DNA from: Paracoccaceae bacterium
Lineage (GTDB): Bacteria; Pseudomonadota; Alphaproteobacteria; Rhodobacterales; Rhodobacteraceae
NCBI GenBank assembly: GCA_027489375.1
Contig: JAIXZW010000021.1
Span: forward strand, 62,001-126,000
Reading direction: 5' to 3'
Length of the DNA stretch: 64,000 nucleotides
Shown here: positions 17,316-26,611 of the stretch, piece after piece
Position numbering within the stretch: the stretch's first letter is position 1
Layout of the letters: each line of letters starts with the position of its first letter
Notes under the pieces: model-generated
The model's database searches: none
What the model was told of the DNA's origin: nothing
The model's input: only the letters and a program-made list of their open reading frames with translations
Program-made: the position numbers and the translations under genes

Positions 17316-17456
17316 GAAACGCAATGCGTTTCCTGTTCCGCCCGACTGATGGGTCGACTTTCCCTTGCGCCCCGCCGCCCCCTGCGTGGCCAAGGCCGGG
17401 GAGGGTTTTCCACCCTCCCCGGACCCCTCCCGAGGATATTTGTCCCAGTGTGAAAG
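17316..17456. repeat. Palindrome and one copy of the dispersed element
   Basis: GGAAACGCAATGCGTTTCC is a palindrome starting near 17316. From about 17398 the text runs GGGGAGGGTTTTCCACC, then a CCCTCCCC arm, then CGAGGATATTTG and GTGTGAAAG up to 17456. The block from the hairpin through GATATTTG is nearly identical to 29411-29468. It abuts the lacI stop codon (17461-17463), five bases away. Confidence 0.75.
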
Positions 17457-17460
17457 CCGC

Positions 17461-18453
17461 TCAGGCGCCGCGCCGCGCCGTCGTTCCGCGCACCACGACC
17501 GACAGGGCAGGGGGCTGGTCGTCGCACAGCGCCGCGCCGGTCATCAGCCGCACGATCTGTTCCACGGCCAGCTCGCCGATCTCGCGGATGGGTTGGGCCA
17601 CGGTGGTCAGTTGCGGGATGATGTAACGCGCAAGCGGCATGTCGTCGAAGCCGATCACCGACACGGACTCCGGCACCTTTACCCCCCGTTCGTGCAGCGC
17701 ATGAACCGCACCCAGCGCGGCAAGGTCGGTCAGCCCGATCACCGCATCGGCCCGCAATCCCTGATCGAGCAGGCCGAGCAGCATGTCGCGGCAGGCTTCG
17801 AACCCGTGCTCCTCGCCCAATGCGACGGCGACCGGCTCCAGCCCCGCTTCGGCAAGCGCGTCCCGCACGCCCTGCAACCGCTCTTGCACCGGCGTCGAAT
17901 GGGCGGGCGCGCCGATCACCGCGATGCGGCGATGCCCCAGCCCCGTGATGTAATCCGCCATCAGCCGCCCGCCCGCGTAATGGTCGGCCTTGACCGTCAC
18001 CGCCCCCGCAATCGCACGGTCCACCGCGACGATGGGCACCCCCGCCGCCGTCAACCGCGCCGCCGCCGCCGCGTCCGAGGCGACGCTTGCGATGATCACC
18101 CCGTCCACCCGATGGGCAAGCATGGCGGCGATATACTCCGCCTCATGCTCGGGACTTTCCGAACTGCAGCAGATGAAGGCGTGATAGCCACGCTTGAACA
18201 GCGCCTGTTCGATCACATGCGCAAGGATGCCGAAGAACTTCACATCCAGCGCGGGCAAGAGCACCCCGACCATCCGGCTTTTCCCGCGCCGCATCAGCGC
18301 GGCCCCCGCATTGGGGCGGAACTGCATTTCGGCGATCACCGCCTCGATCTTGGCGCGCATCGCGGGCGAGACATAGCCCGACCCGTTGATCACCCGCGAC
18401 ACCGTGGCGATGGAAGCCCCCGCCCGTTCTGCAATGTCCCGAATGCCTGCCAC
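17461..18453 (-). CDS. LacI-family transcriptional regulator
   Basis: Regulator of 330 residues. AGIRDIAERAGASIATVSRV is the classical LacI HTH at the extreme N-terminus, followed by the hinge helix region NAGAALMRRGKSRMVGVLLP and a periplasmic-binding-protein-like sugar domain (GVIIASVASDAAAA, HRRIAVIGAPAHSTP, SVSVIGFDDMPLARYI). The open frame extends to 18618, but a GTG at 18453 preceded by GGGGAACGGC gives exactly the family start. It converges on the aldolase operon, whose promoter carries a LacI-type AAACGTTT site; that makes it the likely repressor. The sugar effector is unknown. Confidence 0.88.
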   Translation of the reverse strand: MAGIRDIAERAGASIATVSRVINGSGYVSPAMRAKIEAVIAEMQFRPNAGAALMRRGKSRMVGVLLPALDVKFFGILAHVIEQALFKRGYHAFICCSSESPEHEAEYIAAMLAHRVDGVIIASVASDAAAAARLTAAGVPIVAVDRAIAGAVTVKADHYAGGRLMADYITGLGHRRIAVIGAPAHSTPVQERLQGVRDALAEAGLEPVAVALGEEHGFEACRDMLLGLLDQGLRADAVIGLTDLAALGAVHALHERGVKVPESVSVIGFDDMPLARYIIPQLTTVAQPIREIGELAVEQIVRLMTGAALCDDQPPALSVVVRGTTARRGA

Positions 18454-18676
18454 GCCGTTCCCCGTACCGTTCGCGTCCGATTCTATCCCCACGGAAAGGG
18501 CGGGCAACAGGATTCGCGTCCTGCCCCCGTCTCGCCCGCAGCGCGCATTCTTCCCGCATCCGAAAGTGTGGGTCTGTCCGATCCTATGTCTGCCCCCCCG
18601 CGCTTCGTCGAATGACAACTACGCGTTCTCTCCCGCACCCTATTGCACAACCGTGTTATTGACGGTTTTATGAAGG

Positions 18677-18886
18677 TTAAACGGTAAACCCGAGGGAGCA
18701 GGGAGTGTTGTCCCTTCCCGCCCCGATGGGTAGGTGTGTCATGGCCCCGTGTCGGCGCGAAACAGTACCAGCGCGCAGTACGAGTGTGATGAGCGGTATT
18801 AGGATTAGCAATTGTATTGCCAGTACCGGCAACCAGCCCATGCCGTCCCCAGCGGCAATCGGGCTGCGGCGGTCAAACCGTGACAT
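18677..18886 (-). CDS. Possible small membrane peptide, doubtful
   Basis: Frame of 69 codons from ATG 18886. Residues about 15-40 form a strong hydrophobic helix (WLPVLAIQLLILIPLITLV) flanked by Arg-rich ends. It uses ATA and CTA codons that are rare in this genome, so it may be foreign or chance. No ribosome binding site stands out. An alternative is that the stretch encodes a small RNA on the plus strand ending at the 18913-18938 hairpin. Confidence 0.25.
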   Translation of the reverse strand: MSRFDRRSPIAAGDGMGWLPVLAIQLLILIPLITLVLRAGTVSRRHGAMTHLPIGAGRDNTPCSLGFTV

Positions 18887-18890
18887 GAAA

Positions 18891-18938
18891 GGCGGGCTTT
18901 GCCCCGCCGATCGGGCCCGGACGGCAAGGTCCGGGCCC
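18891..18938 (-). terminator. Tandem hairpins ending the chvE operon
   Basis: Stem GGGCCCGGAC/GTCCGGGCCC (18913-18938, loop GGCAAG), then stem GGCGGG/CCCGCC (18891-18908) followed on the minus strand by TTTCA. They start 10 bases after the stop of the last operon gene. The first stem is also followed by ATTTTCC on the plus strand. Confidence 0.65.
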
Positions 18939-18947
18939 ATTTTCCTT

Positions 18948-19868
18948 TCAGAAATGGAAGGGCGCCACCATGACGCGCTTTCCCAGCGTCAACGCATCCG
19001 CCACATGGACCATAGGCGACAGGTCCACATCCGACCGCCCCGCCCGCACCAGCGCCGCCATCTGCGCGTAAAGCGCGGGGTATTCGCCCATGATGGAATT
19101 GACGCCGCCTGCTTCGGTCCCGTCGATCTCGAGCCGGTTTCCCCCCATCCGCAGGGCCATGCGCCCCTTGTCGGTCTCCACCTCGATATCCCAGGTCTGC
19201 GGGCCTTCCTGACGCCAGTCGAAATCCGCACTCACCCCGCCTGAAAAGGTGATCCGCGCCGCAATGGCGGTGTCACGGTTTTCGGGGAATTCCAGCGTGG
19301 AGGCGGTGACATGCACGGGCGCGGGCAGGATCTCGGTCAGGATCGACAGCGCGTTGATGCCGGGATCGAACACGCCCATTCCGCCCGGCTCGAACACCCA
19401 GTCCTGTCCCGGATGCCATTTCCGCACATCCTCGCGCCATGTGATATGCGCCCGCCGCACCACGGTATCCGACAGCCACGCCTTGGCCGCCGCCACCGCC
19501 TCGGCCATCCGGCTGTGCCATGTCGCGTAAAGCGTCACACCCTGCGCCGCCGCCAAGGCCTCAAGCGCATGGACCTCGGCCAGCGTCGCCCCCGGCGGCT
19601 TTTCCAGCATCACATGCCGCCCCGCCCGCAGCGCCGCCTCGGCATAGGCGAAACGCGGCATCGGCGGCATGCACAGCGAGACCATGCCGATATCCGGCCG
19701 CTTCTCCAGCATCGCCGCAAAGTCGGTATGGGCCTCGACCCCCTCGACCGTCCCCGACCGGCTGACCGTCGCCGCCAGTTCCCAATCGGCCGATGCGGCA
19801 AGGGCCGGAACATGCTGGTCCCGCGCGATCTTGCCGATCCCGACCAATGCGACCTTCATCCGCGCCAT
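18948..19868 (-). CDS. D-galactose/L-arabinose 1-dehydrogenase-like oxidoreductase (Gfo/Idh/MocA)
   Basis: Protein of 306 residues. It starts MARMKVALVGIGKIARDQHV, the form typical of D-galactose 1-dehydrogenase (Gal), with LEKPPGATLAEV as the E-K-P loop and FDPGINALSILTEI as the substrate helix. The enzyme would oxidise D-galactose or L-arabinose to the lactone with NAD(P). The ATG at 19868 overlaps the stop of the arabonate dehydratase (TGATG). As the last gene of the chvE transport operon it supplies the first catabolic step for the imported sugar. Confidence 0.82.
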   Translation of the reverse strand: MARMKVALVGIGKIARDQHVPALAASADWELAATVSRSGTVEGVEAHTDFAAMLEKRPDIGMVSLCMPPMPRFAYAEAALRAGRHVMLEKPPGATLAEVHALEALAAAQGVTLYATWHSRMAEAVAAAKAWLSDTVVRRAHITWREDVRKWHPGQDWVFEPGGMGVFDPGINALSILTEILPAPVHVTASTLEFPENRDTAIAARITFSGGVSADFDWRQEGPQTWDIEVETDKGRMALRMGGNRLEIDGTEAGGVNSIMGEYPALYAQMAALVRAGRSDVDLSPMVHVADALTLGKRVMVAPFHF

Positions 19869-21610
19869 CAGTGCGAATCCCGTCCCACCGGCGCACCACG
19901 GCAGCCCTTCAGGAAGTCGAGGTCCGCACCCGTATCCGCCCCCTCCACATGCCGCTGGTGCAGCCAGCCATAGCCGGATTCGAACTCGGAATGGTTGGGC
20001 TTCCATGCCGCCAGCCGCCGCGCCAGCTCCTCGTCGGAAATGTCCAGATGCAGCCGACGGTTCGGCACGTCGAGTTCGATGTAATCCCCGTTCTGCACCA
20101 CGGCGAGCGGCCCGCCCACCGCCGCCTCGGGCGAGGTATGGAGGCACACCGTGCCAAAAGCCGTCCCCGACATGCGCGCATCGGAAATGCGGACCATATC
20201 GGTGATCCCCTTGCGCAGCACCTTGGGCGGCAGGCCCATGTTGCCCACCTCGGCCATGCCGGGATAACCCTTCGGTCCGCAGTTCTTCAGCACCATCACG
20301 CAGGTCTCGTCGATGTCGAGCGCCTCGTCGTTGATCTTGGCCTTGTAGTCGTCGATATCCTCGAACACGACCGCCCGCCCGCGATGCACCATCAGGCTTG
20401 GCGTCGCCGCCGAAGGCTTCAGCACCGCCCCCTTGGGCGCAAGGTTGCCTTTCAGCACCACGACCCCGCCCGATTTCGTCAGCGCCTTGTCGGTCGGCAG
20501 GATCACATCGGGATTGTGGTTGACCACATCCTTCACCTGATCCCACGCCGTCTCGCCCGAAACGGTCAGCGCGTCCTTGTGCAGCAAGCCCGCCTCGCCC
20601 AGCCGCTTGATCACGACCGGAAGGCCACCGGCGTAGAAGAATTCCTCCATCAGATACTTGCCCGAAGGCATCAGGTTCACGATGGTCGGCACATCGCGCC
20701 CGCAGCGGTCCCAGTCGTCCAGCGTCAGGTCGATCCCCACGCGCCCCGCGATGGCAAGCAGGTGGATTACCGCATTGGTCGAACCACCGATGGCCGCATT
20801 GGTGCGGATCGCGTTCTCGAAAGCTTCCTTGGTCAGCACGTCCGAAGGTTTCAGATCATCCTTCACCATCTGCACGATGCGCCGCCCCGTGAGCTGCGCC
20901 ATCGCGCGGCGGCGGCTGTCCACCGCCGGAATCGCCGCATTGCCCGACAGCGCCATGCCAAGGGCTTCCGCCATCGACGCCATCGTGCTTGCCGTCCCCA
21001 TCGTGTTGCACGACCCCGGCGAACGGCTCATCGACGCCTCGGCCTCGGCGAATTCGGCTTGGCTCATCTCGCCCGCCTTCACGGCTTCCGAGAATTTCCA
21101 CAGATGCGTGCCCGACCCGACCCGCTCGTTCTTGTAATAGCCGTTCAGCATCGGCCCGCCGGTCACGACGATCGACGGAAGGTCGGTCGATGCCGCCGCC
21201 ATCAACAGGCTCGGCGTGGTCTTGTCGCAGCCGACCAGCAGCACGCAGCCATCCATCGGCTGGCCGCGCATCGCTTCCTCGACCTGCATGGCGGCAAGGT
21301 TGCGGAACATCATCGCCGTGGGGCGGAAGGCGCTTTCGCTGACGCTGAACACCGGCACTTCGACCGGAAACCCACCCGCCTCGTAAATCCCGTGCTTCAC
21401 GCGCTGGGCAAGGTCGTTGAGATGCGCGTTGCAGGGCGTCAGCTCCGACCATGTGTTCAGGATGCCGATGACAGGCCGCCCGTCGAACAGGTCATGCGGA
21501 AACCCTTGGTTCTTCATCCAGCCGCGATGGTAGATCTGGTCGCGGCCCGTGCCGCCGAACCATTCCTGCGAGCGCAGCTTGCGGGGCCATTTGGCGGGTT
21601 TGAAGGTCAT
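19868..21610 (-). CDS. araC: L-arabonate dehydratase (IlvD/Edd family)
   Basis: Iron-sulfur dehydratase of 580 residues that removes water from L-arabonate (and D-fuconate or D-galactonate in relatives) to give the 2-keto-3-deoxy acid. Three cluster cysteines are present: TPCNAHL (C60), VGCDKTTPS (C128) and SPGSCNTMG (C201), the same spacing as characterised sugar-acid dehydratases. Length fits the arabonate group better than IlvD (about 560) or Edd (about 600). The ATG at 21610 follows AGGAAG. The symbol is the dehydratase araC used in Azospirillum, not the regulator. It lies between gguC and the 1-dehydrogenase. Confidence 0.85.
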   Translation of the reverse strand: MTFKPAKWPRKLRSQEWFGGTGRDQIYHRGWMKNQGFPHDLFDGRPVIGILNTWSELTPCNAHLNDLAQRVKHGIYEAGGFPVEVPVFSVSESAFRPTAMMFRNLAAMQVEEAMRGQPMDGCVLLVGCDKTTPSLLMAAASTDLPSIVVTGGPMLNGYYKNERVGSGTHLWKFSEAVKAGEMSQAEFAEAEASMSRSPGSCNTMGTASTMASMAEALGMALSGNAAIPAVDSRRRAMAQLTGRRIVQMVKDDLKPSDVLTKEAFENAIRTNAAIGGSTNAVIHLLAIAGRVGIDLTLDDWDRCGRDVPTIVNLMPSGKYLMEEFFYAGGLPVVIKRLGEAGLLHKDALTVSGETAWDQVKDVVNHNPDVILPTDKALTKSGGVVVLKGNLAPKGAVLKPSAATPSLMVHRGRAVVFEDIDDYKAKINDEALDIDETCVMVLKNCGPKGYPGMAEVGNMGLPPKVLRKGITDMVRISDARMSGTAFGTVCLHTSPEAAVGGPLAVVQNGDYIELDVPNRRLHLDISDEELARRLAAWKPNHSEFESGYGWLHQRHVEGADTGADLDFLKGCRGAPVGRDSH

Positions 21611-21621
21611 GGGGCTTCCTT

Positions 21622-22614
21622 TCACAGGGCGGTCACGGCCACAGTGCCCGAAAGGGCAGGGGCCTTGGCAAGGGGGTTGCGCAGCGGCAGGCCAAAGGGC
21701 GCTGCTTCGATCTCGAACAGGTCTCCGGCTTCGGTCTTGAACCCGTCGGCAAAGCTTAGTGTTGCCGTGCCGAACATATGCACATGCACATCGCCGGGAT
21801 GGCGGAAGATGTCGTATTTGAAGTGGTGGTGTTCGAGGTTGGCGAAGGTGTGGGACATGTTCGCCTCGCCCGACACGAAGGGTTTTTCCCACACGACCTT
21901 GCCACCCCGATGGATGCGGCTTGCCCCCTGCACATCGGCGGGCAGATCACCGATCAGGATTTCGGGGCCGAAAGACGCCTGCCGCAGCTTGGAATGGGCC
22001 AGCCACAGATAATTGACCCGCTCGGTCACATGGTCGGAAAACTCGTTCGCCAAGGCCCAGCCCAAGCGGCAGGGGGTGCCATCGGGGGCGACGACATAGA
22101 TGCCCGCGATCTCCGGCTCCTCGCCGCCATCCTCGGCAAAGCCGGGGCTTGTCAGCGCGGCACCGGGGGCCACGGCGGTCGTGCCGTTGCCCTTGTAGAA
22201 CCATTCCGGCTGCGCCCCCACCGAACCCGCCGCCGGACGCCCACCCTCAAGCCCCATGCGGAACATCTTCATGCTGTCGGTCAGCACCTCGGCCCCCTCC
22301 AGCTTCGCATGCATCGCATTGCGGGCCGAAGCGCTTCCCAGATGGGTCAGCCCCGTTCCTGTCAGATGCATATGCACCGGATCGGGATGCGCAATCGGCA
22401 GCGTCACCCGCCCCGCCGCCAGAAGCGAGGGCAGGTCCACCGCCTCGCCAAGCCCGCGCTCGGCGACCACGGCGGCAACCGTCCGCCGCGATCCCGCCGC
22501 CTCCATCGCCAGCGCATAGGTCGTGGGCGTGCCGCGCAGCACCGCCGCTTCCGACCCTTCGCGCACGACCACGGCGGTCTTGCCGTCCGTCCCGATCACT
22601 TGGGAAATCAGCAT
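21622..22614 (-). CDS. gguC: GguC / AraD1-family protein
   Basis: Protein of 330 residues, member of the AraD1/GguC family, related to fumarylacetoacetate hydrolase-fold enzymes (PEWFYKGNGTTAVAPG, GWALANEFSDH and LRQASFGPEILIG are characteristic). In several bacteria AraD1-type proteins act on 2-keto-3-deoxy-L-arabonate, which would be the product of the dehydratase next door; a direct role in transport was never shown. ATG 22614 follows GAGGGG; a GTG at 22626 overlapping the gguB stop is an alternative. Confidence 0.85.
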   Translation of the reverse strand: MLISQVIGTDGKTAVVVREGSEAAVLRGTPTTYALAMEAAGSRRTVAAVVAERGLGEAVDLPSLLAAGRVTLPIAHPDPVHMHLTGTGLTHLGSASARNAMHAKLEGAEVLTDSMKMFRMGLEGGRPAAGSVGAQPEWFYKGNGTTAVAPGAALTSPGFAEDGGEEPEIAGIYVVAPDGTPCRLGWALANEFSDHVTERVNYLWLAHSKLRQASFGPEILIGDLPADVQGASRIHRGGKVVWEKPFVSGEANMSHTFANLEHHHFKYDIFRHPGDVHVHMFGTATLSFADGFKTEAGDLFEIEAAPFGLPLRNPLAKAPALSGTVAVTAL

Positions 22615-22622
22615 CGCGCCCC

Positions 22623-23819
22623 TCACTTGTTCTTGTTGTAAACGTCGAAGATCACGGCGGCGAGCAGGACCAGCCCCTTGATCACCTGCTGGTAATCGAT
22701 CCCGATCCCCAGAATGGACATGCCGTTGTTCATCACGCCCATGATAAGCGCACCGACCACGACCCCGATGATCTTGCCCGACCCGCCCGTCATCGACGCC
22801 CCGCCGATGAACACGGCGGCGATCACGTCAAGCTCGAACCCCACCCCCGCCTTGGGGGTCGAGGAGTTGAGCCGCGCCGCCACGATCATACCGGCGAGCG
22901 AGGCAAGGACGCCCATGTTGACAAAGGTCAGGAACACCAGCCGGTCGGTATTGATCCCCGACAGCTTCGCCGCCTTTTCGTTGCCCCCCAGCGCATAGAC
23001 GCGCCGCCCCGTCGTCGTGTTCTCGGTGAAGAATGCGTAAAGCACCGTCAGCAGCCCCAGCACCACGACCACGTTGGGCAGGCCGCGAAAGCTTGCCAGC
23101 TTGTAGCCCACGAACATCAGCGCCGCGGCGACGACCACGTTGCGTGCCACGAACATCACCATTGGTTCAGGCGTGATGCCGAACTTCTCGTCCCGCCCCC
23201 GCGCGCGCCAGCCCAGCCAGACCACGATCCCCGCCGCGATGGCGATGATGACCAGCGCCGTCACATTCGGCTTCCCCGCCCCGATCACATCGGGAATGAA
23301 CCCCGTCGACAGCGACTGGAAGCTTTTCGGGAACGGCCCCACGTTCTGCCCGTTGAGCAGCCACAGCGTCAGCCCGCGGAACACCAGCATCCCCGCCAGC
23401 GTCACGATAAAGGACGGAATGCGCCAATAGGCGATCCAGTAGCCCTGCGCCGCCCCGATGCAGGCGCCGATCAGCAGACAGACCGGAATGACCACGAACA
23501 CGGGCAGCCCCATGTTCACCGTCAGCACCGCCGCGACCGCCCCCGTGAAGCCCACGACCGACCCGACAGACAGGTCGATATGCCCCGCCACGATCACCAA
23601 GAGCATCCCCAGCGCCATGATGATGACGTAGGAGTTTTGCAGGAACAGGTTGGTGATGTTCTGCGCCGACAGGAAATCGACCCCGATCAGCCCCCGCACG
23701 ATCACCGTGAACAAGAGCACGATGGCGACCAGCGCCATCAGCATCCCGTTCTCGCGCAGATGCCCGCCCAGATGCGCGCCGATCCCCTTGCCGCCTGCCA
23801 CCGCCCCGTCCGCCATCAT
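22623..23819 (-). CDS. gguB: Sugar ABC transporter permease GguB
   Basis: Permease of 398 residues with about ten membrane segments, of the branched-chain-amino-acid/ribose-type (BPD_transp_2) family: [19 protein letters not shown], then [17 protein letters not shown], which is the hallmark cytosolic loop region of sugar permeases of the Rbs/Xyl/Ggu class, and [19 protein letters not shown]. Inner-membrane channel for the ChvE-delivered sugar. Start overlaps the gguA stop (ATGATG). Confidence 0.9.
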   Translation of the reverse strand: MMADGAVAGGKGIGAHLGGHLRENGMLMALVAIVLLFTVIVRGLIGVDFLSAQNITNLFLQNSYVIIMALGMLLVIVAGHIDLSVGSVVGFTGAVAAVLTVNMGLPVFVVIPVCLLIGACIGAAQGYWIAYWRIPSFIVTLAGMLVFRGLTLWLLNGQNVGPFPKSFQSLSTGFIPDVIGAGKPNVTALVIIAIAAGIVVWLGWRARGRDEKFGITPEPMVMFVARNVVVAAALMFVGYKLASFRGLPNVVVVLGLLTVLYAFFTENTTTGRRVYALGGNEKAAKLSGINTDRLVFLTFVNMGVLASLAGMIVAARLNSSTPKAGVGFELDVIAAVFIGGASMTGGSGKIIGVVVGALIMGVMNNGMSILGIGIDYQQVIKGLVLLAAVIFDVYNKNK

Positions 23820-25348
23820 GCCACCTTTGCCGTTTCGTTCTTGAGGATCAGCGCCATGATCCGTTCCTGACTGGCCTCGGCCCGCGTCAGCTCGCCCATG
23901 ATGCGCCCTTCGTTCATCACATAGATGCGGTCGCACATGCCCAGAAGCTCGGGCATCTCGGACGAGATCATCACGACCCCGCGCCCCTGTGCGACCAATT
24001 CGTTCATGATCGTGTAAATCTCGAATTTCGCGCCGACATCGATCCCCCGCGTGGGTTCGTCAAGGATCAGCACCTGCGGATCGGTGAACAGCCATTTCGA
24101 CAGCACCACCTTCTGCTGGTTGCCGCCCGACAGGTTCACCACCTTCTGGAACACGCTCGGCGTGCGGATCGACATGGCGCGGCGGTATTCCTCGGCAACC
24201 TGTTGCTCCCGCCCGCGGCTGATCACCGACCGCGTCGCCACCCCCGCAAGATTGGCCAGCGTGATGTTCTTGACGATGGGTTCTTCCAGCACCAGACCCA
24301 ACTGCTTGCGGTCCTCGGTCACATAGGCCAGCCCCGCCGCAATCGCCCGCGTGACGGTCGAGGTGTCGACCACCTTGCCGCCCATCTTCACCGTGCCACT
24401 GATGTTGCGCCCGTAGGAATGGCCGAACAGGCTCATGGCCAGTTCCGTCCGCCCCGTCCCCATCAGCCCCGCGATGCCGACGATCTCGCCCTTGCGGACA
24501 TGGATCGACACATCCTTGATCATCTGCCGCCCCGTCTGTTCGGGGTGCCAGACGTTCCAGCCCTCCACCTCCATCAGCACCTCGCCCGGATTGGGGGTGC
24601 GTTCGGGGTAGCGGTGCGCCATGTCGCGGCCCACCATGTCGCGGATGATCCGCTCTTCGGAAATCGCATCCGTGGTCAGCGTCGACACCGAGGTTCCGTC
24701 ACGGATGATGGTGATCCGGTCAGCCACACGGCTGATCTCGTTCAGCTTGTGCGAAATCAGGATCGAGGTGATCCCCTGCCGCTTCAACTCCAGAAGCAGG
24801 TCCAGAAGCTTCTGGCTGTCATTCTCCTGCAAGGCCGCCGTGGGTTCATCAAGGATGAGCAGACGCACATCCTTGGCCAGCGCCTTGGCGATCTCGATCA
24901 ATTGCTGCTTGCCGACCCCCAGCTTTCCCACCTGCGTGGTGGGCGCTTCGGACAGCCCGACCTTCTTCAGCAAGCCTTCGGTCTTCTGGAAACATTCGGG
25001 CCAGTTGATGACCCCGTTCTTCGCCACCTCGTTGCCAAGGAACAGGTTCTCGGCAATCGACAAAAGCGGCACCAGCGCCAGTTCCTGATGGATGATGATG
25101 ATGCCCTTGGCTTCGGAATCCCTGATCCCGCGACAGTGCAGCGGCGCACCGTCATAGATGATCTCGCCCTCGTAGCTCCCGTGCGGATAGACGCCCGACA
25201 GCACCTTCATCAGCGTCGACTTGCCCGCGCCGTTCTCGCCGCAGATCGCATGGATTTCGCCCTGCTCCACCGTCAGGTTCACATGGTCCAGCGCCTTGAC
25301 CCCCGGAAACACCTTGGTGATCCCGCGCATTTCCAGAAGCGTCGCCAT
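23816..25348 (-). CDS. gguA: Sugar ABC transporter ATP-binding protein GguA
   Basis: Double-cassette ATPase of 510 residues. First cassette: Walker [10 protein letters not shown] (37-45) and [11 protein letters not shown] as Walker B. Second cassette: [16 protein letters not shown] signature and [16 protein letters not shown], with a degenerate Walker A (GLMGTGRTE), normal for this class. It drives uptake of the ChvE substrate through GguB. The start lies just after a run of ten G on the coding strand (C10 at 25353-25362), which doubles as its purine-rich ribosome binding site. A terminator-like hairpin separates it from chvE. Confidence 0.92.
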   Translation of the reverse strand: MATLLEMRGITKVFPGVKALDHVNLTVEQGEIHAICGENGAGKSTLMKVLSGVYPHGSYEGEIIYDGAPLHCRGIRDSEAKGIIIIHQELALVPLLSIAENLFLGNEVAKNGVINWPECFQKTEGLLKKVGLSEAPTTQVGKLGVGKQQLIEIAKALAKDVRLLILDEPTAALQENDSQKLLDLLLELKRQGITSILISHKLNEISRVADRITIIRDGTSVSTLTTDAISEERIIRDMVGRDMAHRYPERTPNPGEVLMEVEGWNVWHPEQTGRQMIKDVSIHVRKGEIVGIAGLMGTGRTELAMSLFGHSYGRNISGTVKMGGKVVDTSTVTRAIAAGLAYVTEDRKQLGLVLEEPIVKNITLANLAGVATRSVISRGREQQVAEEYRRAMSIRTPSVFQKVVNLSGGNQQKVVLSKWLFTDPQVLILDEPTRGIDVGAKFEIYTIMNELVAQGRGVVMISSEMPELLGMCDRIYVMNEGRIMGELTRAEASQERIMALILKNETAKVA

Positions 25349-25365
25349 CGTTCCCCCCCCCCGTT

Positions 25366-25403
25366 GGAAAAAGGCCCGCCCCCTGAACGTCCGGGGGCGG
25401 GCC
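25366..25403 (-). terminator. Rho-independent terminator between chvE and gguA
   Basis: Stem GGCCCGCCCCC/GGGGGCGGGCC, 11 bp and perfect (25373-25383 with 25393-25403), nine-base loop, followed on the minus strand by TTTTT (25372-25368). It probably lets most transcripts stop after chvE, giving more binding protein than ATPase and permease. Confidence 0.88.
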
Positions 25404-25419
25404 GAAGATCAAGCCCGGA

Positions 25420-26502
25420 TCACTTCAGCTGGTCGGCCGTGTAATAGCCCGAACCGGTGATCAGCACGGCTTCGTAGTTGGTCGCGTCGACCGGCTGCGG
25501 CTCCAGCAGATAGGACGGCACGACCTTGACGCCGTTGTCATAGGTCTTGGTGTCGTTGATCTCCGGCTCGCCGCCCGACAGGATCGCATCGACCATCTTC
25601 ACGGTCACACCGGCAAGGTTGCGGGTGTCCTTGAAGATCGACGAATACTGCTCGCCCGCGATGATCGACTTGATCGACGGGATTTCGCAGTCCTGACCCG
25701 TGACGATCGGCATCTTCAGATCGCCCGACCCGTAGCCCACACCCTTGAGCGAGGACAGGATACCGATCGACAGCCCGTCATAGGGCGACAGCGCGCCATG
25801 CAGCGCCTTGTCGCCGTAGTTGGCCGACAGAAGGTTGTCCATGCGGGCCTGCGCCACCGCACCGTCCCAACGCAGCGTGCCGACCACGTCCATGCCCATC
25901 TGGCCCGACGGGATGACGATATCGCCCGCGTCGATCATCGGCTGGAGGACCGACATCGCGCCATCGTAGAAGAAGAAGGCGTTGTTGTCGTCGGGGCTGC
26001 CGCCGAACAGTTCGACGTTCCACGGCTTCACATCGCCGAAGCGCTCTTTCAGACCGGCGACCAGCGATTCCGCCTGCTGCACGCCGACCTTGAAGTTGTC
26101 GAAGGTCGCGTAATAGTCGACATCGCCCGAGTCGCGGATCAGACGGTCATAGGCGATGACCTTGATGCCCGCAGCCTGCGCGTTGGCCAGCGCGTTCGAC
26201 AGCGTGGTGCCGTCGATGGCGGCGATGACCAGAACCTTCACACCCTTGGTGATCATGTTCTCGATCTGGGCAAGCTGGTTCGGAATATCGTCTTCGGCAT
26301 ATTGCAGGTCGGTGCCGTAGCCGGCTTCCTCGAACTGCTTCACCATCGACTCCCCGTCCGAGATCCAGCGCGACGACGATTTCGTCGGCATCGCGATCCC
26401 GATCGTGCCCTTGTCCTGTGCAAAGGACGGCGCGCCGATCATGGCAGCGGAAGCAGCAGCGGCAGTGCCGAGCGCGAGAAGCGCCCTTCTGGAAATTTGC
26501 AT
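25420..26502 (-). CDS. chvE: ChvE-type multiple sugar-binding periplasmic protein
   Basis: Protein of 360 residues. The N-terminus [20 protein letters not shown] is an export signal with SRR (Tat-like), with a probable cut after PSFAQ. The mature part is a type I binding fold: [19 protein letters not shown], then [24 protein letters not shown] and [13 protein letters not shown]. ChvE binds D-galactose, L-arabinose, D-glucose and D-xylose; in Agrobacterium it also signals to VirA, not expected here. A strong ribosome binding site AGGGAGG precedes the ATG. First gene of the operon, divergent from gbpR. Confidence 0.93.
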   Translation of the reverse strand: MQISRRALLALGTAAAASAAMIGAPSFAQDKGTIGIAMPTKSSSRWISDGESMVKQFEEAGYGTDLQYAEDDIPNQLAQIENMITKGVKVLVIAAIDGTTLSNALANAQAAGIKVIAYDRLIRDSGDVDYYATFDNFKVGVQQAESLVAGLKERFGDVKPWNVELFGGSPDDNNAFFFYDGAMSVLQPMIDAGDIVIPSGQMGMDVVGTLRWDGAVAQARMDNLLSANYGDKALHGALSPYDGLSIGILSSLKGVGYGSGDLKMPIVTGQDCEIPSIKSIIAGEQYSSIFKDTRNLAGVTVKMVDAILSGGEPEINDTKTYDNGVKVVPSYLLEPQPVDATNYEAVLITGSGYYTADQLK

Positions 26503-26575
26503 TGTGATTCCTCCCTTGCCGCGAACCGCCGCGGCACGTGGGGCGCAGAGTTGCCAAGCCGCGCCATATCCGTCA

Positions 26576-26599
26576 ATGAATGGTTCATGATGGATTCAT
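26576..26599. promoter_or_regulatory. Palindromic LysR-type operator between chvE and gbpR
   Basis: ATGAAT (26576-26581) and ATTCAT (26594-26599) are inverted around a 12-base centre in the divergent region, 13 bases upstream of gbpR. A TTGACG that could be the chvE -35 (minus strand, 26576-26571) overlaps its left edge. This is the expected position for GbpR binding. Confidence 0.6.
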
Positions 26600-26611
26600 G
26601 GCGAAAATGTT

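Larger units (their letters stand above)
18454..18947. other. Gene-poor stretch of atypical composition with inverted repeats
   Basis: About 490 bases between lacI and the dehydrogenase gene. It holds AACCGT/ACGGTT (18649-18667), possible LacI-type control near GGTTAAACGGTAAACC, a more A/T-rich piece at 18760-18830 that is unlike its surroundings, and tandem hairpins at the right end. A small reading frame for a membrane peptide lies here on the minus strand (separate entry). No recognised gene. Confidence 0.5.

Noticed and set aside
18948-20546. Apparent fusion of dehydratase and dehydrogenase frames
   Set aside because: The first part is an out-of-frame reading of araC; the dehydrogenase has its own ATG overlapping the araC stop.
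19793-22012. Open plus-strand frame of 739 codons opposite araC and gguC
   Set aside because: Arg/His/Pro-rich antisense reading typical of GC-rich genes; the minus-strand frames show clear family motifs.
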